Positions 8,020 to 16,753 are shown, counted from the first letter of the stretch. The stretch: 64,000 bases of DNA from Mesorhizobium sophorae (GCF_002270415.1 NZ_NNRI01000013.1:372001-436000); one strand, 5' to 3'. The notes: generated by a model from the sequence alone, not told the origin. Numbers and translations are program-made.

Positions 8020-10224
8020 TCAGCGTCCAAATCGCATCGTTGCCGCCAGCTTCAGCGTTATGCCCGGTTCATAGACCACGACCGTCGTGCTGCCGTTCAA
8101 AGGATTGGCGTATTTGACATCGAACAGATTGTCGGCGCGGAAATCGACCTTCAGATTGTCGGTCGCCTGATAGCTGGCGAAGGCGTTGACCAGCGTATAG
8201 TTCTTGGCCACTGCATTGCCTTTCGGCTTGCCATTGTACTGCACTTCGCCACCGACGGTCAGCTTGTCCTCGAGGAAGCGCAGGCCGAGTTGAGCCGTGA
8301 CCTGTGAGGACGGGATGGTGGCAAGGTCTGCCCGGTCGCCTTCATAGGATATGGTGTGACCATTGATGATGGAGGCGGAAAGTCCGGCGTAGCCCCATGC
8401 CGCATCGTAAACCCCCTCCATCTCGAAGCCGTCGATCTTGGCCTTGGCAAAATTCTGGTACTGGAAGCAGATCGGGATGCCTGGGCCGAACGGGCAGCCG
8501 CTGGTCGGGTCGAACGGCGACAGCGTCACGCCGTCGATATAGTCATCGACATTGTTGTTGAAATAGGCCGCCTTGATGCGAAGCGCGTCGCCGGCCTCCA
8601 GGATGTCATTTTGCTTGTAGTTGACGCCGAATTCCGTCGTCTTGCCGGTTTCAGGCCGCAGATTGGGATTGGGCAGGAACGGGAAGGAAACACCGGCCGG
8701 ATGGTTGCCGCTGATCAGCGTCTCCGTCAGCGAGGGCGAACGGTAGCCTTCCGCATAGGTGCCATAGAATTGCAGGCCGGCAAGGCCAGCGCTTTCGAAG
8801 GGCGAGACGCCGACAGTGATGCGCGGCGACACTCTATCGCCGGAAGTTTCGTGGGTATCATCCTTCAAGCTGTAATTGTCGTAACGCAGACCGGCGATGA
8901 CTTCGAGCCAGTCCCAGGTGAGCTTGTCCTGGACATAGGCGCCGGAAACGTTGCGCTTGCCGGAAGGCGTGTAGAAGCTGTCACCACCGGCCGTGCCGCC
9001 GGTCTTGACGTTGTCGCCCGCCCAGTCACCGCCATAGGTCAGTTCGTGCGCGATGCCGGCGGTCTCGAATCTGGACGTGTTCCAGATGTCGATGCTGGTC
9101 GTGCCGACATCGAAGGTCGAGGTCGAACCTGTCGGCAGCACCACAGGCAGGCCAGTGACCGGATCGAAGCGTTTTAGCGGGACGAGGCTCGTCAGGTCGA
9201 CGTTGGTCTTGTTGTAGGAGGTGTTGATGTGGAGATCGAGCCAGCTCTTGTCTTCGTCGGTGACGTTGTAGCGGGCTATGAATGTGTTCGACTTCAGGTC
9301 CACATCATTCACCGGCGCGCCACCGCTGATCTCGTTCCAGCCATCGCTTGAGCCGACCCAGCCGAGCTTCAGCTCACTGTTGTCGGTCGGTCGGATGGTG
9401 GTCTTGAGCAGGCCGCTGAGCACGTCGAAGCCAGTGCCCTTGACGCTGTCGCCATCGCCATCCTTGTAGTCGTCATAGTTGCGGTAGACGATGTTGCCGA
9501 GCGCATCCCAGTTCTCGTTGAAGCGATGGGCGCCGGATGCGCTGGTGGTCCAGCCCTTGCCATTGCTCTCATAGCTCCCGGTGACGGAGCCAGCCCATGT
9601 CTCGTTCGGCTTGAGGAAATCCTCGGCATCCTTGGTGTCGAAGAAGACCACGCCGCCGATGGCGCCCGAGCCATAGGTGTTGGCGACAGGACCGCGGATC
9701 ACGTCGACGGATTTGACGAGCTCAGGATCGATGTAGAAGGTCGACTGCGTGCCGTGGTCGGAACGCTGGAAATTCTGGCGGGCGCCGTCGACGATAACCG
9801 CGACGCGACCGAAATCCTGCAGGCCACGGATGTTGATGCTGGTGCTGACACGCCTGGCGTCGGCCTGCGCCGCGACACCGGGCACACCAAGCAGCATCTC
9901 GTTCGGCGTCGTCGCCATGCGGCGGTCGAGTTGTTCCTGGTCGATATGGCTGGCCGAAGCCAGCGATTCGATCGCTGTCTCGCCGGTGCGGCTCAGCACC
10001 AGGATCTTGTCGAGCAGTGTTGCGCCCGCCGGGGCGGGCCTTGCCTCTTCAGCCTTCGGTGATTGCGCCGCTTGCTGGGCGCTGGCTGGTGGCGCCAGCA
10101 AAGCGACTGCCGCGACGCTTGCCAGCAAGGCTGCCATTGCTCTTGCCGTGGATCGCCCGCCGAGACCCTCATCAGACGGGCCAGTGTCAAACCGGCCGCG
10201 CCATTCCCAATTCATCAACCCCAT
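8020..10224 (-). CDS. hmuR: TonB-dependent haemoglobin/haem outer-membrane receptor
   Basis: A 734-residue outer-membrane receptor of the TonB-dependent haemoglobin/transferrin/lactoferrin class. A signal peptide ends near residue 49 (PPASA-QQ) after a longish N-terminal extension. A TonB-box-like segment (LLDKILVLS) is at about 70-79, the plug at about 80-200, then a 22-strand barrel ending in an aromatic-poor C-terminus. Haem receptor boxes are visible: YRSP (494-497) for the FRAP box, NPNL (519-522), and His508 between them in the position of the conserved haem-binding histidine. Comparable rhizobial genes are called hmuR, shmR or bhuR. The gene is divergent from hmuP, and its promoter overlaps an IRO box. 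Confidence 0.93.
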   Translation of the reverse strand: MGLMNWEWRGRFDTGPSDEGLGGRSTARAMAALLASVAAVALLAPPASAQQAAQSPKAEEARPAPAGATLLDKILVLSRTGETAIESLASASHIDQEQLDRRMATTPNEMLLGVPGVAAQADARRVSTSINIRGLQDFGRVAVIVDGARQNFQRSDHGTQSTFYIDPELVKSVDVIRGPVANTYGSGAIGGVVFFDTKDAEDFLKPNETWAGSVTGSYESNGKGWTTSASGAHRFNENWDALGNIVYRNYDDYKDGDGDSVKGTGFDVLSGLLKTTIRPTDNSELKLGWVGSSDGWNEISGGAPVNDVDLKSNTFIARYNVTDEDKSWLDLHINTSYNKTNVDLTSLVPLKRFDPVTGLPVVLPTGSTSTFDVGTTSIDIWNTSRFETAGIAHELTYGGDWAGDNVKTGGTAGGDSFYTPSGKRNVSGAYVQDKLTWDWLEVIAGLRYDNYSLKDDTHETSGDRVSPRITVGVSPFESAGLAGLQFYGTYAEGYRSPSLTETLISGNHPAGVSFPFLPNPNLRPETGKTTEFGVNYKQNDILEAGDALRIKAAYFNNNVDDYIDGVTLSPFDPTSGCPFGPGIPICFQYQNFAKAKIDGFEMEGVYDAAWGYAGLSASIINGHTISYEGDRADLATIPSSQVTAQLGLRFLEDKLTVGGEVQYNGKPKGNAVAKNYTLVNAFASYQATDNLKVDFRADNLFDVKYANPLNGSTTVVVYEPGITLKLAATMRFGR

Positions 10225-10333
10225 GCCCCAACTCCAAAGTCCAGGTTCGGTGCTGGCTGGCCTGGGGCTCGCTGGCGTTTTTTGATCGTGTCCGGGGTCT
10301 TAAATGTTGACTCATTTACTCCGGTATTGCACT

Positions 10334-10362
10334 GACTAGTAAACATGATTATTATAGTCAAG
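10334..10362 (-). promoter_or_regulatory. Putative hmuR promoter
   Basis: On the minus strand a CTTGAC -35 element (complement of 10357-10362) is followed after 17 bp by CTAGTC (complement of 10334-10339), resembling the alphaproteobacterial CTTGAC-N17-CTATAT pattern in the first element and in four of six bases of the second. A perfect TATAAT also lies within (complement of 10351-10356) but lacks a well-spaced -35. The distance to the hmuR start is about 110 bp. Confidence 0.4.
10346..10360. promoter_or_regulatory. IRO box (RirA operator) between hmuR and hmuP
   Basis: The sequence TGA-TTATTATAG-TCA matches the iron-responsive operator consensus TGA-N9-TCA bound by RirA in rhizobia. It is AT-rich and overlaps the -35 and spacer of the proposed hmuR promoter, the expected position for repression by iron-loaded RirA. 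It lies 66 bp before the hmuP start, so it may also control the hmuPSTUV operon. The rirA gene itself is 4.4 kb away. Confidence 0.65.
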
Positions 10363-10425
10363 AAATTAATCGGCATTTATGCAACGCCTGGCCAGGCGCC
10401 CGGCACAGGAAAGGGATCGATCCAG

Positions 10426-10632
10426 ATGAACACACACAATCCCAATGACTTTCGCTATCGCGTCCGCCGTTCCGACGACACCTCCGCCCGTTTAGACCGG
10501 GTTCCGCTGGCGGTGCGAACGCTGTCCAGCAACACCCTGTTCCAGGGCGAGCACGAGATCGGCATCGAGCATCATGGCGCGCTCTACCGGCTCAAGATCA
10601 CCCGCCAGGGCAAGCTCATTCTCAACAAGTAA
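10426..10632 (+). CDS. hmuP: Haemin uptake protein HmuP
   Basis: A 68-residue protein of the HemP/HmuP family. The C-terminal half shows the family signature RTLSSNTLFQGEHEIGIEH followed by YRLKITRQGKLILNK. The ATG at 10426 is chosen because the open frame upstream covers the operator region. In Sinorhizobium and Bradyrhizobium, HmuP is a small regulator needed for expression of the haem receptor gene. Here it lies at the head of the hmuSTUV operon and divergent to the receptor, consistent with that role. Confidence 0.9.
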   Translation: MNTHNPNDFRYRVRRSDDTSARLDRVPLAVRTLSSNTLFQGEHEIGIEHHGALYRLKITRQGKLILNK

Positions 10633-10654
10633 GGCAAGGCAGTAGGGACGAAAC

Positions 10655-11716
10655 ATGGACCAGCGCGTAAAACCCGCCCCGCATGAAATCCGGCGGGCAC
10701 GGACAGAGAATCCGAAGACGCGCGAGCGTGATCTGGCTGCCCAGCTCGGCATTTCGGAGGCCGAGCTCATCGCCGCGCATTGCGGCGACGGGGTTGTCCG
10801 CATCGAGCCGCGCGTCAACGATCTCCTGACCGGCCTCGAAGCAGTCGGCGAAGTCATGGCCTTGACCCGCAACGAAAGTGCGGTGCACGAGAAGATCGGC
10901 GTCTACGACAAGATCGTCACCGGCAACCACAATGCCATGGTGCTCGGCGAAAACATCGATCTGCGCATCTTCCCGAAAGTCTGGGCGCACGGCTTTGCCG
11001 TGGAAAAGCGCGATGGCGACGACATCCGCCGCAGCCTGCAGTTCTTCGACGCGGCGGGCGAGGCGGTGCACAAGGTGCATCTGCGGCCTGGCTCCAGTCT
11101 CTATGCCTACCAGAAGCTGGTCGCCGCGCTCGAATCGTCGAACCAGGAGTCGACGATCGACATTTCTGGACACATCCCCGACGACGAGGTCCATGGCGGG
11201 GAAACCACCGCCAATCTCGACGATCTGCGCGACCGCTGGAGCCGGCTGACCGACGTGCACCAGTTCTTCGGCATGCTGAAGACGCTGAAGCTCAGCCGCC
11301 GGCAGGCGGTGCGCATGGTCGGCCAGGACTATGCCTGGCTGCTCGACAATGACGCCGTCCGCGTCATGTTCCATCATGCCTCCGAGGGCGAGATGCCGAT
11401 CATGTGCTTTGTCGGCAATCGCGGCTGCATCCAGATTCACTCCGGTCCGGTCAAATCCATCAAGCCGATGGGGCCATGGATCAACGTACTGGATGAGACC
11501 TTCCACCTGCACTTGCGCACCGACCACATCCATGAGGTCTGGGCGGTGCGCAAGCCGACCAAGGACGGTCATGTCACCTCGCTCGAAGTCTATGACGCAG
11601 ACGGCAAGATGATCATCCAGTTCTTCGGCAAACGCCACGAAGGCGAGAGCGAGCGCGACGACTGGCGATTCTTGGCGGAACACCTGCCGCGCATCCCAAG
11701 CCCAACCGCAGCCTGA
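10655..11716 (+). CDS. hmuS: Haemin-degrading/haem transfer factor HmuS
   Basis: A 353-residue cytoplasmic protein of the HmuS/HemS/ChuS family, made of two repeated halves (about 30-180 and 200-345), which binds haem delivered by HmuUV and passes it on or degrades it. Family segments visible include EVMALTRNESAVHEK in the first half and DNDAVRVMFHHASEGEMPIM and WAVRKPTKDGHVTSLE in the second. It begins 22 bp after hmuP with an AGGGA ribosome site, and ends 11 bp before hmuT. With an IsdG-like enzyme encoded in the same locus, HmuS may act mainly as a haem carrier. Confidence 0.93.
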   Translation: MDQRVKPAPHEIRRARTENPKTRERDLAAQLGISEAELIAAHCGDGVVRIEPRVNDLLTGLEAVGEVMALTRNESAVHEKIGVYDKIVTGNHNAMVLGENIDLRIFPKVWAHGFAVEKRDGDDIRRSLQFFDAAGEAVHKVHLRPGSSLYAYQKLVAALESSNQESTIDISGHIPDDEVHGGETTANLDDLRDRWSRLTDVHQFFGMLKTLKLSRRQAVRMVGQDYAWLLDNDAVRVMFHHASEGEMPIMCFVGNRGCIQIHSGPVKSIKPMGPWINVLDETFHLHLRTDHIHEVWAVRKPTKDGHVTSLEVYDADGKMIIQFFGKRHEGESERDDWRFLAEHLPRIPSPTAA

Positions 11717-11727
11717 GGACGATACCT

Positions 11728-12636
11728 ATGGTTTCCTTTTCCAGACTGGCGCCTGTTCTCAGGCTGGCGCTTGGACCGGCAATCGGTCTCTCCCTGGCTT
11801 TTGTCGCCTTGCAACCCGGCAACGCCGCCGAGGGTGCGACCGTCTTTGCCGATCGCTCGAAGATAGTTGCCATTGGCGGCTCCATCACCGAGATCGTCTA
11901 CGCGCTCGGCGAGGAGAAGCATCTGGTGGCTCGCGATTCCACCAGCCGGTATCCGAAAGCCGCACTTGATCTGCCTGATGTCGGCTACATGCGCCAGCTG
12001 TCGCCGGAAGGTGTGCTGTCGGTCAACCCGACCGGCGTCCTTGCGCTGCACGGCAGTGGTCCCAAGGAAGCCGTCGATGTGCTGAAGAAGACGAGCGTCC
12101 CGTTCATCGAAGTGCCCGAACACTATAGCCACGAAGGCATCCTGGAGAAGGTCCGCATCGTCGGCAAGGCACTCGGCGTCGACGCCAAGGCCGAGGTGCT
12201 GGCCAGGGAGCTTGATGCCAAGCTCACCGCGGCCGAAAAGCAGACGGCCTCGATCAAGCAGCGCAAGCGCATCCTGTTCGTGCTGTCGATACAGGGCGGC
12301 AAGATCCTGGCGGCCGGCAGCGAGACGGCGGCCGACGGCATGGTCAAGCTGGCGGGCGCGGGCAATGCCGTGGAAGGCTTTTCCGGCTACAAGCAAATGT
12401 CCGACGAGGCGATCATCACCGCCAGGCCGGACGTGATCCTGATGATGAGCAATGCCGGGCCACCGGTATCGGACGACGAATTGTTCGCCAATCCGTCCAT
12501 CGCCTCGACGCCGGCGGGTGCCGCACGCAAGCTGATCCGCATCGACGGCGCCTATCTGCTCGGCTTCGGGCCGCGCACGGCCGATGCTATCCACGATCTC
12601 GCCGTCTCGCTTTATGGCGGGCAGGTCACGGATTGA
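11728..12636 (+). CDS. hmuT: Haem ABC transporter periplasmic binding protein HmuT
   Basis: A 302-residue periplasmic binding protein with a signal peptide (about residues 1-33) and a class III helical-backbone fold of the FepB/BtuF/ShuT type. The N-lobe starts KIVAIGGSITEIVYALGE, a very typical HmuT beginning. It should capture haem released by the outer-membrane receptor and deliver it to HmuU. The stop TGA at 12634-12636 lies 11 bp before the chosen hmuU ATG. Confidence 0.93.
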   Translation: MVSFSRLAPVLRLALGPAIGLSLAFVALQPGNAAEGATVFADRSKIVAIGGSITEIVYALGEEKHLVARDSTSRYPKAALDLPDVGYMRQLSPEGVLSVNPTGVLALHGSGPKEAVDVLKKTSVPFIEVPEHYSHEGILEKVRIVGKALGVDAKAEVLARELDAKLTAAEKQTASIKQRKRILFVLSIQGGKILAAGSETAADGMVKLAGAGNAVEGFSGYKQMSDEAIITARPDVILMMSNAGPPVSDDELFANPSIASTPAGAARKLIRIDGAYLLGFGPRTADAIHDLAVSLYGGQVTD

Positions 12637-12647
12637 GCGGGCAGATC

Positions 12648-13751
12648 ATGGTCGATCAATCAATCGCCGGCCCGGTGAAGGTGATGGCGGGTGCATCCGA
12701 CGGCGATCGCTCGGATCGCGCCCGCATCGTCACTCTTCTGCTGTGCCTGGGGCTCGTCATCGCCGTGCTTTTGTCGCTGACGTCCGGAGCATCGGACGCA
12801 TCGGCCGTCAATGTCATCAGCGACTGGCTGTTCGGCACCGTGCCTGATAACGCCGCGTTGAGGGCCCGCGACAGCCTGATCGTCTACGACATCCGCCTGC
12901 CGCGCATCATCCTGGGCTTGCTGGTCGGCGCAGCACTTGCCGTCTCCGGCGCTGTCATGCAGGGGCTGTTCCGCAATCCGCTCGCCGATCCCGGCCTGAT
13001 CGGCGTTTCGGCCGGGTCCAGCCTCGGCGCGGTTGCCGTCATCGTGCTCGGTGCCACGGTGCTGGCGCCGGTGACGGCCTGGTTTGGCACGCTTGCGCTG
13101 CCATTGGCGGCATTCTGTGGCGGGCTCGCCACGACATTGGTGCTCTACCAGGTTGCCACGCGACGGGGACAAACCTCGGTTGCCACCATGCTGCTCGCCG
13201 GCATCGCACTGGCGGCGCTTGCCATGGCGCTGACCGGCATCCTGATCTTCATGGCCGACGACCGCCAGTTGCGCGACCTGACCTTCTGGCAACTCGGATC
13301 GCTCGGTGGCGCGACCTGGGCGAAGATCGCTTCGGTCGGACCGATCATCGTGCTGGCGCTGGCGGCGATGCCGTTCCTGGCGCGGGGCCTCAACGCACTG
13401 GCGCTGGGCGAGGCGACCGCCGGCCATCTCGGCATTCCGGTGCAACGGCTGAAGTACACGGCCATCATCGGTGTCTCGGCGGCGGTCGGCGCATCCGTCG
13501 CCGTCAGCGGCGGCATCGGTTTCGTCGGCATCGTCGTGCCGCATCTGCTGCGGCTGCTAATCGGTCCCGACAATCGCTACCTGCTGCCGGCATCGGCGCT
13601 GCTCGGCGCCTCGCTGCTGCTGTTGGCCGACGCCGCCGCGCGCACCATCGTGGCGCCGGCTGAATTGCCGATCGGCATCGTCACCGCGATCGCCGGTGCG
13701 CCGTTCTTCCTGTGGATACTGCTGCGCAAGCGCGGCGTCATTGATTTGTGA
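12648..13751 (+). CDS. hmuU: Haem ABC transporter permease HmuU
   Basis: A 367-residue FecCD-family permease with about nine to ten membrane helices, expected as a homodimer in the inner membrane. Family landmarks are LRLPRIILGLLVGAALA-type segments (here DIRLPRIILGLLVGAALAVSG) and GFVGIVVPHLLRLLIGPDNR near the C-terminus, which contacts the ATPase. I chose the ATG at 12648; a TTG at 12633 would overlap the hmuT stop and add five residues. Second transport gene of the hmuTUV importer. Confidence 0.93.
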   Translation: MVDQSIAGPVKVMAGASDGDRSDRARIVTLLLCLGLVIAVLLSLTSGASDASAVNVISDWLFGTVPDNAALRARDSLIVYDIRLPRIILGLLVGAALAVSGAVMQGLFRNPLADPGLIGVSAGSSLGAVAVIVLGATVLAPVTAWFGTLALPLAAFCGGLATTLVLYQVATRRGQTSVATMLLAGIALAALAMALTGILIFMADDRQLRDLTFWQLGSLGGATWAKIASVGPIIVLALAAMPFLARGLNALALGEATAGHLGIPVQRLKYTAIIGVSAAVGASVAVSGGIGFVGIVVPHLLRLLIGPDNRYLLPASALLGASLLLLADAAARTIVAPAELPIGIVTAIAGAPFFLWILLRKRGVIDL

Positions 13752-13790
13752 GATTCTGGGATTTGTGATTTGGGGACCTGTGAGGCTCGG

Positions 13791-14582
13791 ATGATCGAGG
13801 CAAGGGACGTTTCCGTGGCGATCGCCGGCAAGCGCATCGTTGCCGGTGTCGATTTCGCTGCACGCCCCGGCGAAGTGGCGGCAATCGTCGGCCCCAATGG
13901 GTCCGGCAAGACGACCTTCCTCAAGGCGCTGTCCGGCGAACTTGCCTACACCGGACATGTCGTCCTCAACGGCGGCGATCTCTTGGCGATGAAGCCGGTC
14001 GAGATCGCCATCCATCGGGCCGTGCTGCCGCAGGCGACGACGCTGTCGTTTCCGTTCACGGTGCGGGAGGTGGTCAAGCTCGGCCTTGTCGGCGGCCGCT
14101 CGGGCGTCCTGCAGGGCGAGGACGCGCGGCTGCCGGAACGGGCGCTGGCGCGCGTCGACCTTGATGGTTTTGCTGGGCGTTTCTACCAGGAGCTTTCGGG
14201 CGGCGAGCAGCAACGTGTCCAGCTTGCGCGCGTGCTGTGCCAGGTCTGGGCGCCGGTGCTCGACGGCAAGCCGCGCTATCTGTTCCTCGATGAGCCGGTT
14301 TCCAGCCTGGATATCAAGCACCAGCTGATCATCATGAACATCGCCCGCGACTTCGCCAAAAGGGGTGGCGGTGTGGTCGCCATCCTGCACGACCTCAATC
14401 TGACGGCCATGTTTGCCGACCGGATTTTTGTCATGCATCGCGGCCTGCTTGCCGCCACCGGCTCGCCGCGGGACGTGCTCAGCGACGATCTGATCGAAAA
14501 AGTGTTCGACTGCCGGCTCAGGGTCGGCGTGCTGCCTGCCGGCGACATGCCATTCGTGTTGCCGCAGTCGACGGTCTGTTGA
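13791..14582 (+). CDS. hmuV: Haem ABC transporter ATP-binding protein HmuV
   Basis: A 263-residue ABC ATPase with Walker A GPNGSGKTT, signature LSGGEQQRVQLAR, Walker B RYLFLDEP and H-loop ILHDLN. It powers haem import through HmuU. The ATG at 13791 directly precedes the usual start MIEARDVSVAI; a TTG seven codons upstream is less likely. A 39-bp gap separates it from hmuU, still consistent with one operon. It is the last gene of hmuPSTUV. Confidence 0.93.
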   Translation: MIEARDVSVAIAGKRIVAGVDFAARPGEVAAIVGPNGSGKTTFLKALSGELAYTGHVVLNGGDLLAMKPVEIAIHRAVLPQATTLSFPFTVREVVKLGLVGGRSGVLQGEDARLPERALARVDLDGFAGRFYQELSGGEQQRVQLARVLCQVWAPVLDGKPRYLFLDEPVSSLDIKHQLIIMNIARDFAKRGGGVVAILHDLNLTAMFADRIFVMHRGLLAATGSPRDVLSDDLIEKVFDCRLRVGVLPAGDMPFVLPQSTVC

Positions 14583-14618
14583 TACTCAGGTGAGGCGGCC
14601 TGCGAATGGCGGTTTCCT

Positions 14619-14655
14619 GCGCTTCCGGTACTCACGTACCCGAAAGTACGCTCCG
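14619..14655. repeat. Short intergenic palindrome-containing motif after hmuV
   Basis: Between the convergent hmuV and rirA genes lies a GCGCTTCCGGTACTCACGTAC segment followed by GTACGCTCCG; the inner arms CGTAC (14635-14639) and GTACG (14646-14650) can pair over a 6-base loop. Motifs of this pattern are familiar at gene ends in many proteobacterial genomes, which is why I list it. It lacks a T-run, so it is not a convincing terminator. Confidence 0.3.
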
Positions 14656-14716
14656 TTCGTTCTCGACTCAGCGTGACCTGATTCTCAACGGACCTACTCA
14701 GACTCGGGAGACTTGC

Positions 14717-15181
14717 TCAGGCAGCAGGTGCGCGGCGCTCCACCAGCATGTCGATACCGAGCAGGTTGCGCACATTCGGCCGCGCCGCCACGAGATCGGC
14801 GATCGTGTAGCGCTCCAGCACCGCGAAGAACGCGTTCAGCGCCTCGCGCAATGCCGAGTTCAGCGCACAGCTGTCGACCAGCGGGCATTCGGCGGCATCG
14901 TTCTCGAAGCATTCGGCCATGGCGAAGCTCTCTTCGGTCACGCGCACGACATCGAACAGGCTGATGGACTCAGCGGCACGGCCAAGCCTGACGCCGCCAT
15001 TCCTGCCACGCACGGTCTCGACCAGGCCGTGCTCGACCAGCGGCTGCAGGATCTTGAACAGGAACAACTCCGACACCGAATAGGCGGCCGCGATCTCGGG
15101 GATGCGGCTCAATCGGTCATTGTTGGCGGCACAATACATCAGGATGCGCATGGCATAGTTGGTCTGGCGCGTAAGCCGCAT
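14717..15181 (-). CDS. rirA: Rhizobial iron regulator RirA (Rrf2 family)
   Basis: A 154-residue Rrf2-family repressor that matches rhizobial RirA closely: N-terminal MRLTRQTNYAMRILMYCAAN, helix-turn-helix AYSVSELFLFKILQPL, and LVETVRGRNGGVRLG. Three cluster cysteines are in place at 91, 99 and 105 (AECFEND, AECPLVDSC), the ligands of the iron-sulfur cluster that senses iron. With iron it represses iron-uptake genes through IRO boxes. It is convergent with hmuV and divergent from the DUF445 gene. Its upstream region holds an Irr-like palindrome and a second TGA-N9-TCA match. Confidence 0.95.
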   Translation of the reverse strand: MRLTRQTNYAMRILMYCAANNDRLSRIPEIAAAYSVSELFLFKILQPLVEHGLVETVRGRNGGVRLGRAAESISLFDVVRVTEESFAMAECFENDAAECPLVDSCALNSALREALNAFFAVLERYTIADLVAARPNVRNLLGIDMLVERRAPAA

Positions 15182-15251
15182 TTTGTCCTCACAACGCGCT
15201 GGTGCGGTAGAACCGCGCCAGATTTCAAAACTTTACTGATGCGGCTTTGAC

Positions 15252-15263
15252 TCCGAAATTTCG
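15252..15263. promoter_or_regulatory. Perfect 12-bp palindrome upstream of rirA
   Basis: CCGAAATTTCGG is a perfect palindrome about 70 bp upstream of the rirA start codon, in its probable leader or promoter. No factor can be assigned. Confidence 0.3.
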
Positions 15264-15301
15264 GATTCGCCACATTGGCCTGGGCGGAATATGGCCTATA
15301 C

Positions 15302-15318
15302 CTTGGAACAATTCCAGA
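15302..15318. promoter_or_regulatory. ICE-like (Irr-type) palindrome upstream of rirA
   Basis: The core TGGAA-CAA-TTCCA (15304-15316) is a perfect dyad and resembles the iron control element pattern TTAGAA-N3-TTCTAA bound by Irr. It lies about 123 bp upstream of the rirA start codon. In Agrobacterium and Rhizobium, Irr is reported to repress rirA, so an Irr site here is plausible. The G/C at the two flanking positions deviates from the consensus. Confidence 0.35.
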
Positions 15319-15336
15319 CTAGCCGGGCACAATAGA

Positions 15337-15351
15337 TGAACATTCTCGTCA
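15337..15351. promoter_or_regulatory. TGA-N9-TCA match between rirA and the DUF445 gene
   Basis: TGA-ACATTCTCG-TCA fits the minimal IRO consensus. It is closer to the DUF445 gene (107 bp from its start) than to rirA. The central part is not AT-rich and such a short pattern arises by chance about once per 4 kb, so this is weaker than the hmuR site. Confidence 0.25.
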
Positions 15352-15457
15352 ACTTTGTGTGTGCATCTGGGCAAGGTGCGAGCGAAACCGGCTGTAACGG
15401 GCATTTCGCCTGACGAAACACTAAATAGGCCCGAGATTGACGAGGAGCAGCTCATCC

Positions 15458-16753
15458 ATGTCACAATCGGTCCAGTCGCTGGCGCCTGTCCGTTTCGATG
15501 CCGACGCGGAGGCCAAGCTTTCCGCCTTGCGGTGGACAAAGTTTATCGCGGCGGCGGCGCTGGCGCTTTGCGTGCTGGTGTTTGCGCTCGCCAAGTCGTT
15601 CGAGCACACCTATCCGTGGCTCGGCTTCGTCGCGGCCTTTGCCGAGGCCGCGACCATCGGCGGTCTGGCCGACTGGTACGCAGTGGTGGCGCTGTTCAGG
15701 CGGCCGCTTGGATTGCCGATCCCGCACACCGCCATCATCCCCGAGAACCAGAACCGCATCGCCGACAATCTCGGCCGCTTCATCGAGGTCAATTTCCTGG
15801 CGCCCGAACCAGTGCGTGAAAAGCTTGCCGAGGTCGATTTCTCGGCGCTGGTCGCCGACTGGCTCGCCGATGCCGAACGTGCGGCCGGCCTGTCGCGCTT
15901 CGTCGTGCGGCTGGTGCCGCAGACGCTTGCCGCCGTCGAGCAATCCGGCCTGCGTGGTTTCGTCACCAGCCGCATGCTCGAGCAGATCGAAAAGGTGCCG
16001 CTGGCGCCGCTGGCGGCCGAGCTGTTGTCGGCGCTCACCGAGGACCGTCGCCACCAGAAACTTGTCGACGAATTCACCAAGGTGATCGGCCGGTTCCTAA
16101 ACGACGAGCAGGCGCTGGCGACGATGCGCGAGAAGATCCGCGAGGAGTTGCCGTCGCTGTTCAACCTGTTCCGCGCCGACGCCTACCTGCTGAAGAAGAT
16201 CGTCGCCTCGGCCGGTTCGCTGCTCGACGAGGTGCGGGCCGACCCAGAGCATCCAATGCGCGCCGAATTCGACCGTTTCGCTCAAGCCTTCATCGAAAAG
16301 CTCAGGACATCGAAGCAATATGCCAAGCGCGCCGAGAAGCTGAAACGCGATTTCCTGGCCCGGCCGGAGGTCAGGGGATTGGCCGGCGACATGTGGGCAA
16401 GCCTCAGCCAGTTCATCGAGCAGGACGCCAAGGCGCAGGAGTCGATCATCCGTACGCATCTCGCCAACATGTTCGTCGAGATCGGTCGCCATCTCGCCGG
16501 CGATGCGCAGATCCGGGCCGACATGAACCAGGGGTTCGTGGTGGCGCTCGCTTCGTTCGTGGAGAGCCAGAAGAGCGGCGTGTCGAAATTCATCGCCGAC
16601 CAGGTCAAGCGCTGGGACCTGGCGCAGCTGACGCGGCTGATCGAGATGAACATCGGCAGGGACCTGCAATACATCCGCTTCAACGGCATGATCATCGGTG
16701 GGCTTGCCGGCGTCGTGCTCTATGTGGCCGAGCGGCTGTTCCTCGTCGGCTGA
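15458..16753 (+). CDS. DUF445 (UPF0754) membrane-associated protein
   Basis: A 431-residue DUF445 family protein. An N-terminal membrane helix (about 30-50) leads into the family core AAFAEAATIGGLADWYAVVALFRRPLGLPIPHTAIIPENQNRIADNLGRF, listed here only as its extent (about residues 58-112). A long helical, coiled-coil-rich middle follows, then a C-terminal membrane helix (GMIIGGLAGVVLYVAERLF). The start ATG at 15458 has a GAGGAG ribosome site. Function of the family is unknown; topology suggests a large cytoplasmic helical bundle between two membrane anchors. It is divergent from rirA, with an IRO-like site in the shared region. Confidence 0.85.
   Translation: MSQSVQSLAPVRFDADAEAKLSALRWTKFIAAAALALCVLVFALAKSFEHTYPWLGFVAAFAEAATIGGLADWYAVVALFRRPLGLPIPHTAIIPENQNRIADNLGRFIEVNFLAPEPVREKLAEVDFSALVADWLADAERAAGLSRFVVRLVPQTLAAVEQSGLRGFVTSRMLEQIEKVPLAPLAAELLSALTEDRRHQKLVDEFTKVIGRFLNDEQALATMREKIREELPSLFNLFRADAYLLKKIVASAGSLLDEVRADPEHPMRAEFDRFAQAFIEKLRTSKQYAKRAEKLKRDFLARPEVRGLAGDMWASLSQFIEQDAKAQESIIRTHLANMFVEIGRHLAGDAQIRADMNQGFVVALASFVESQKSGVSKFIADQVKRWDLAQLTRLIEMNIGRDLQYIRFNGMIIGGLAGVVLYVAERLFLVG

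Noticed and set aside
7262..8074. 270-codon plus-strand frame across tonB and the secreted protein gene
   Set aside because: Antisense to two genes with a signal peptide, membrane anchor and TonB domain; no domain of its own.
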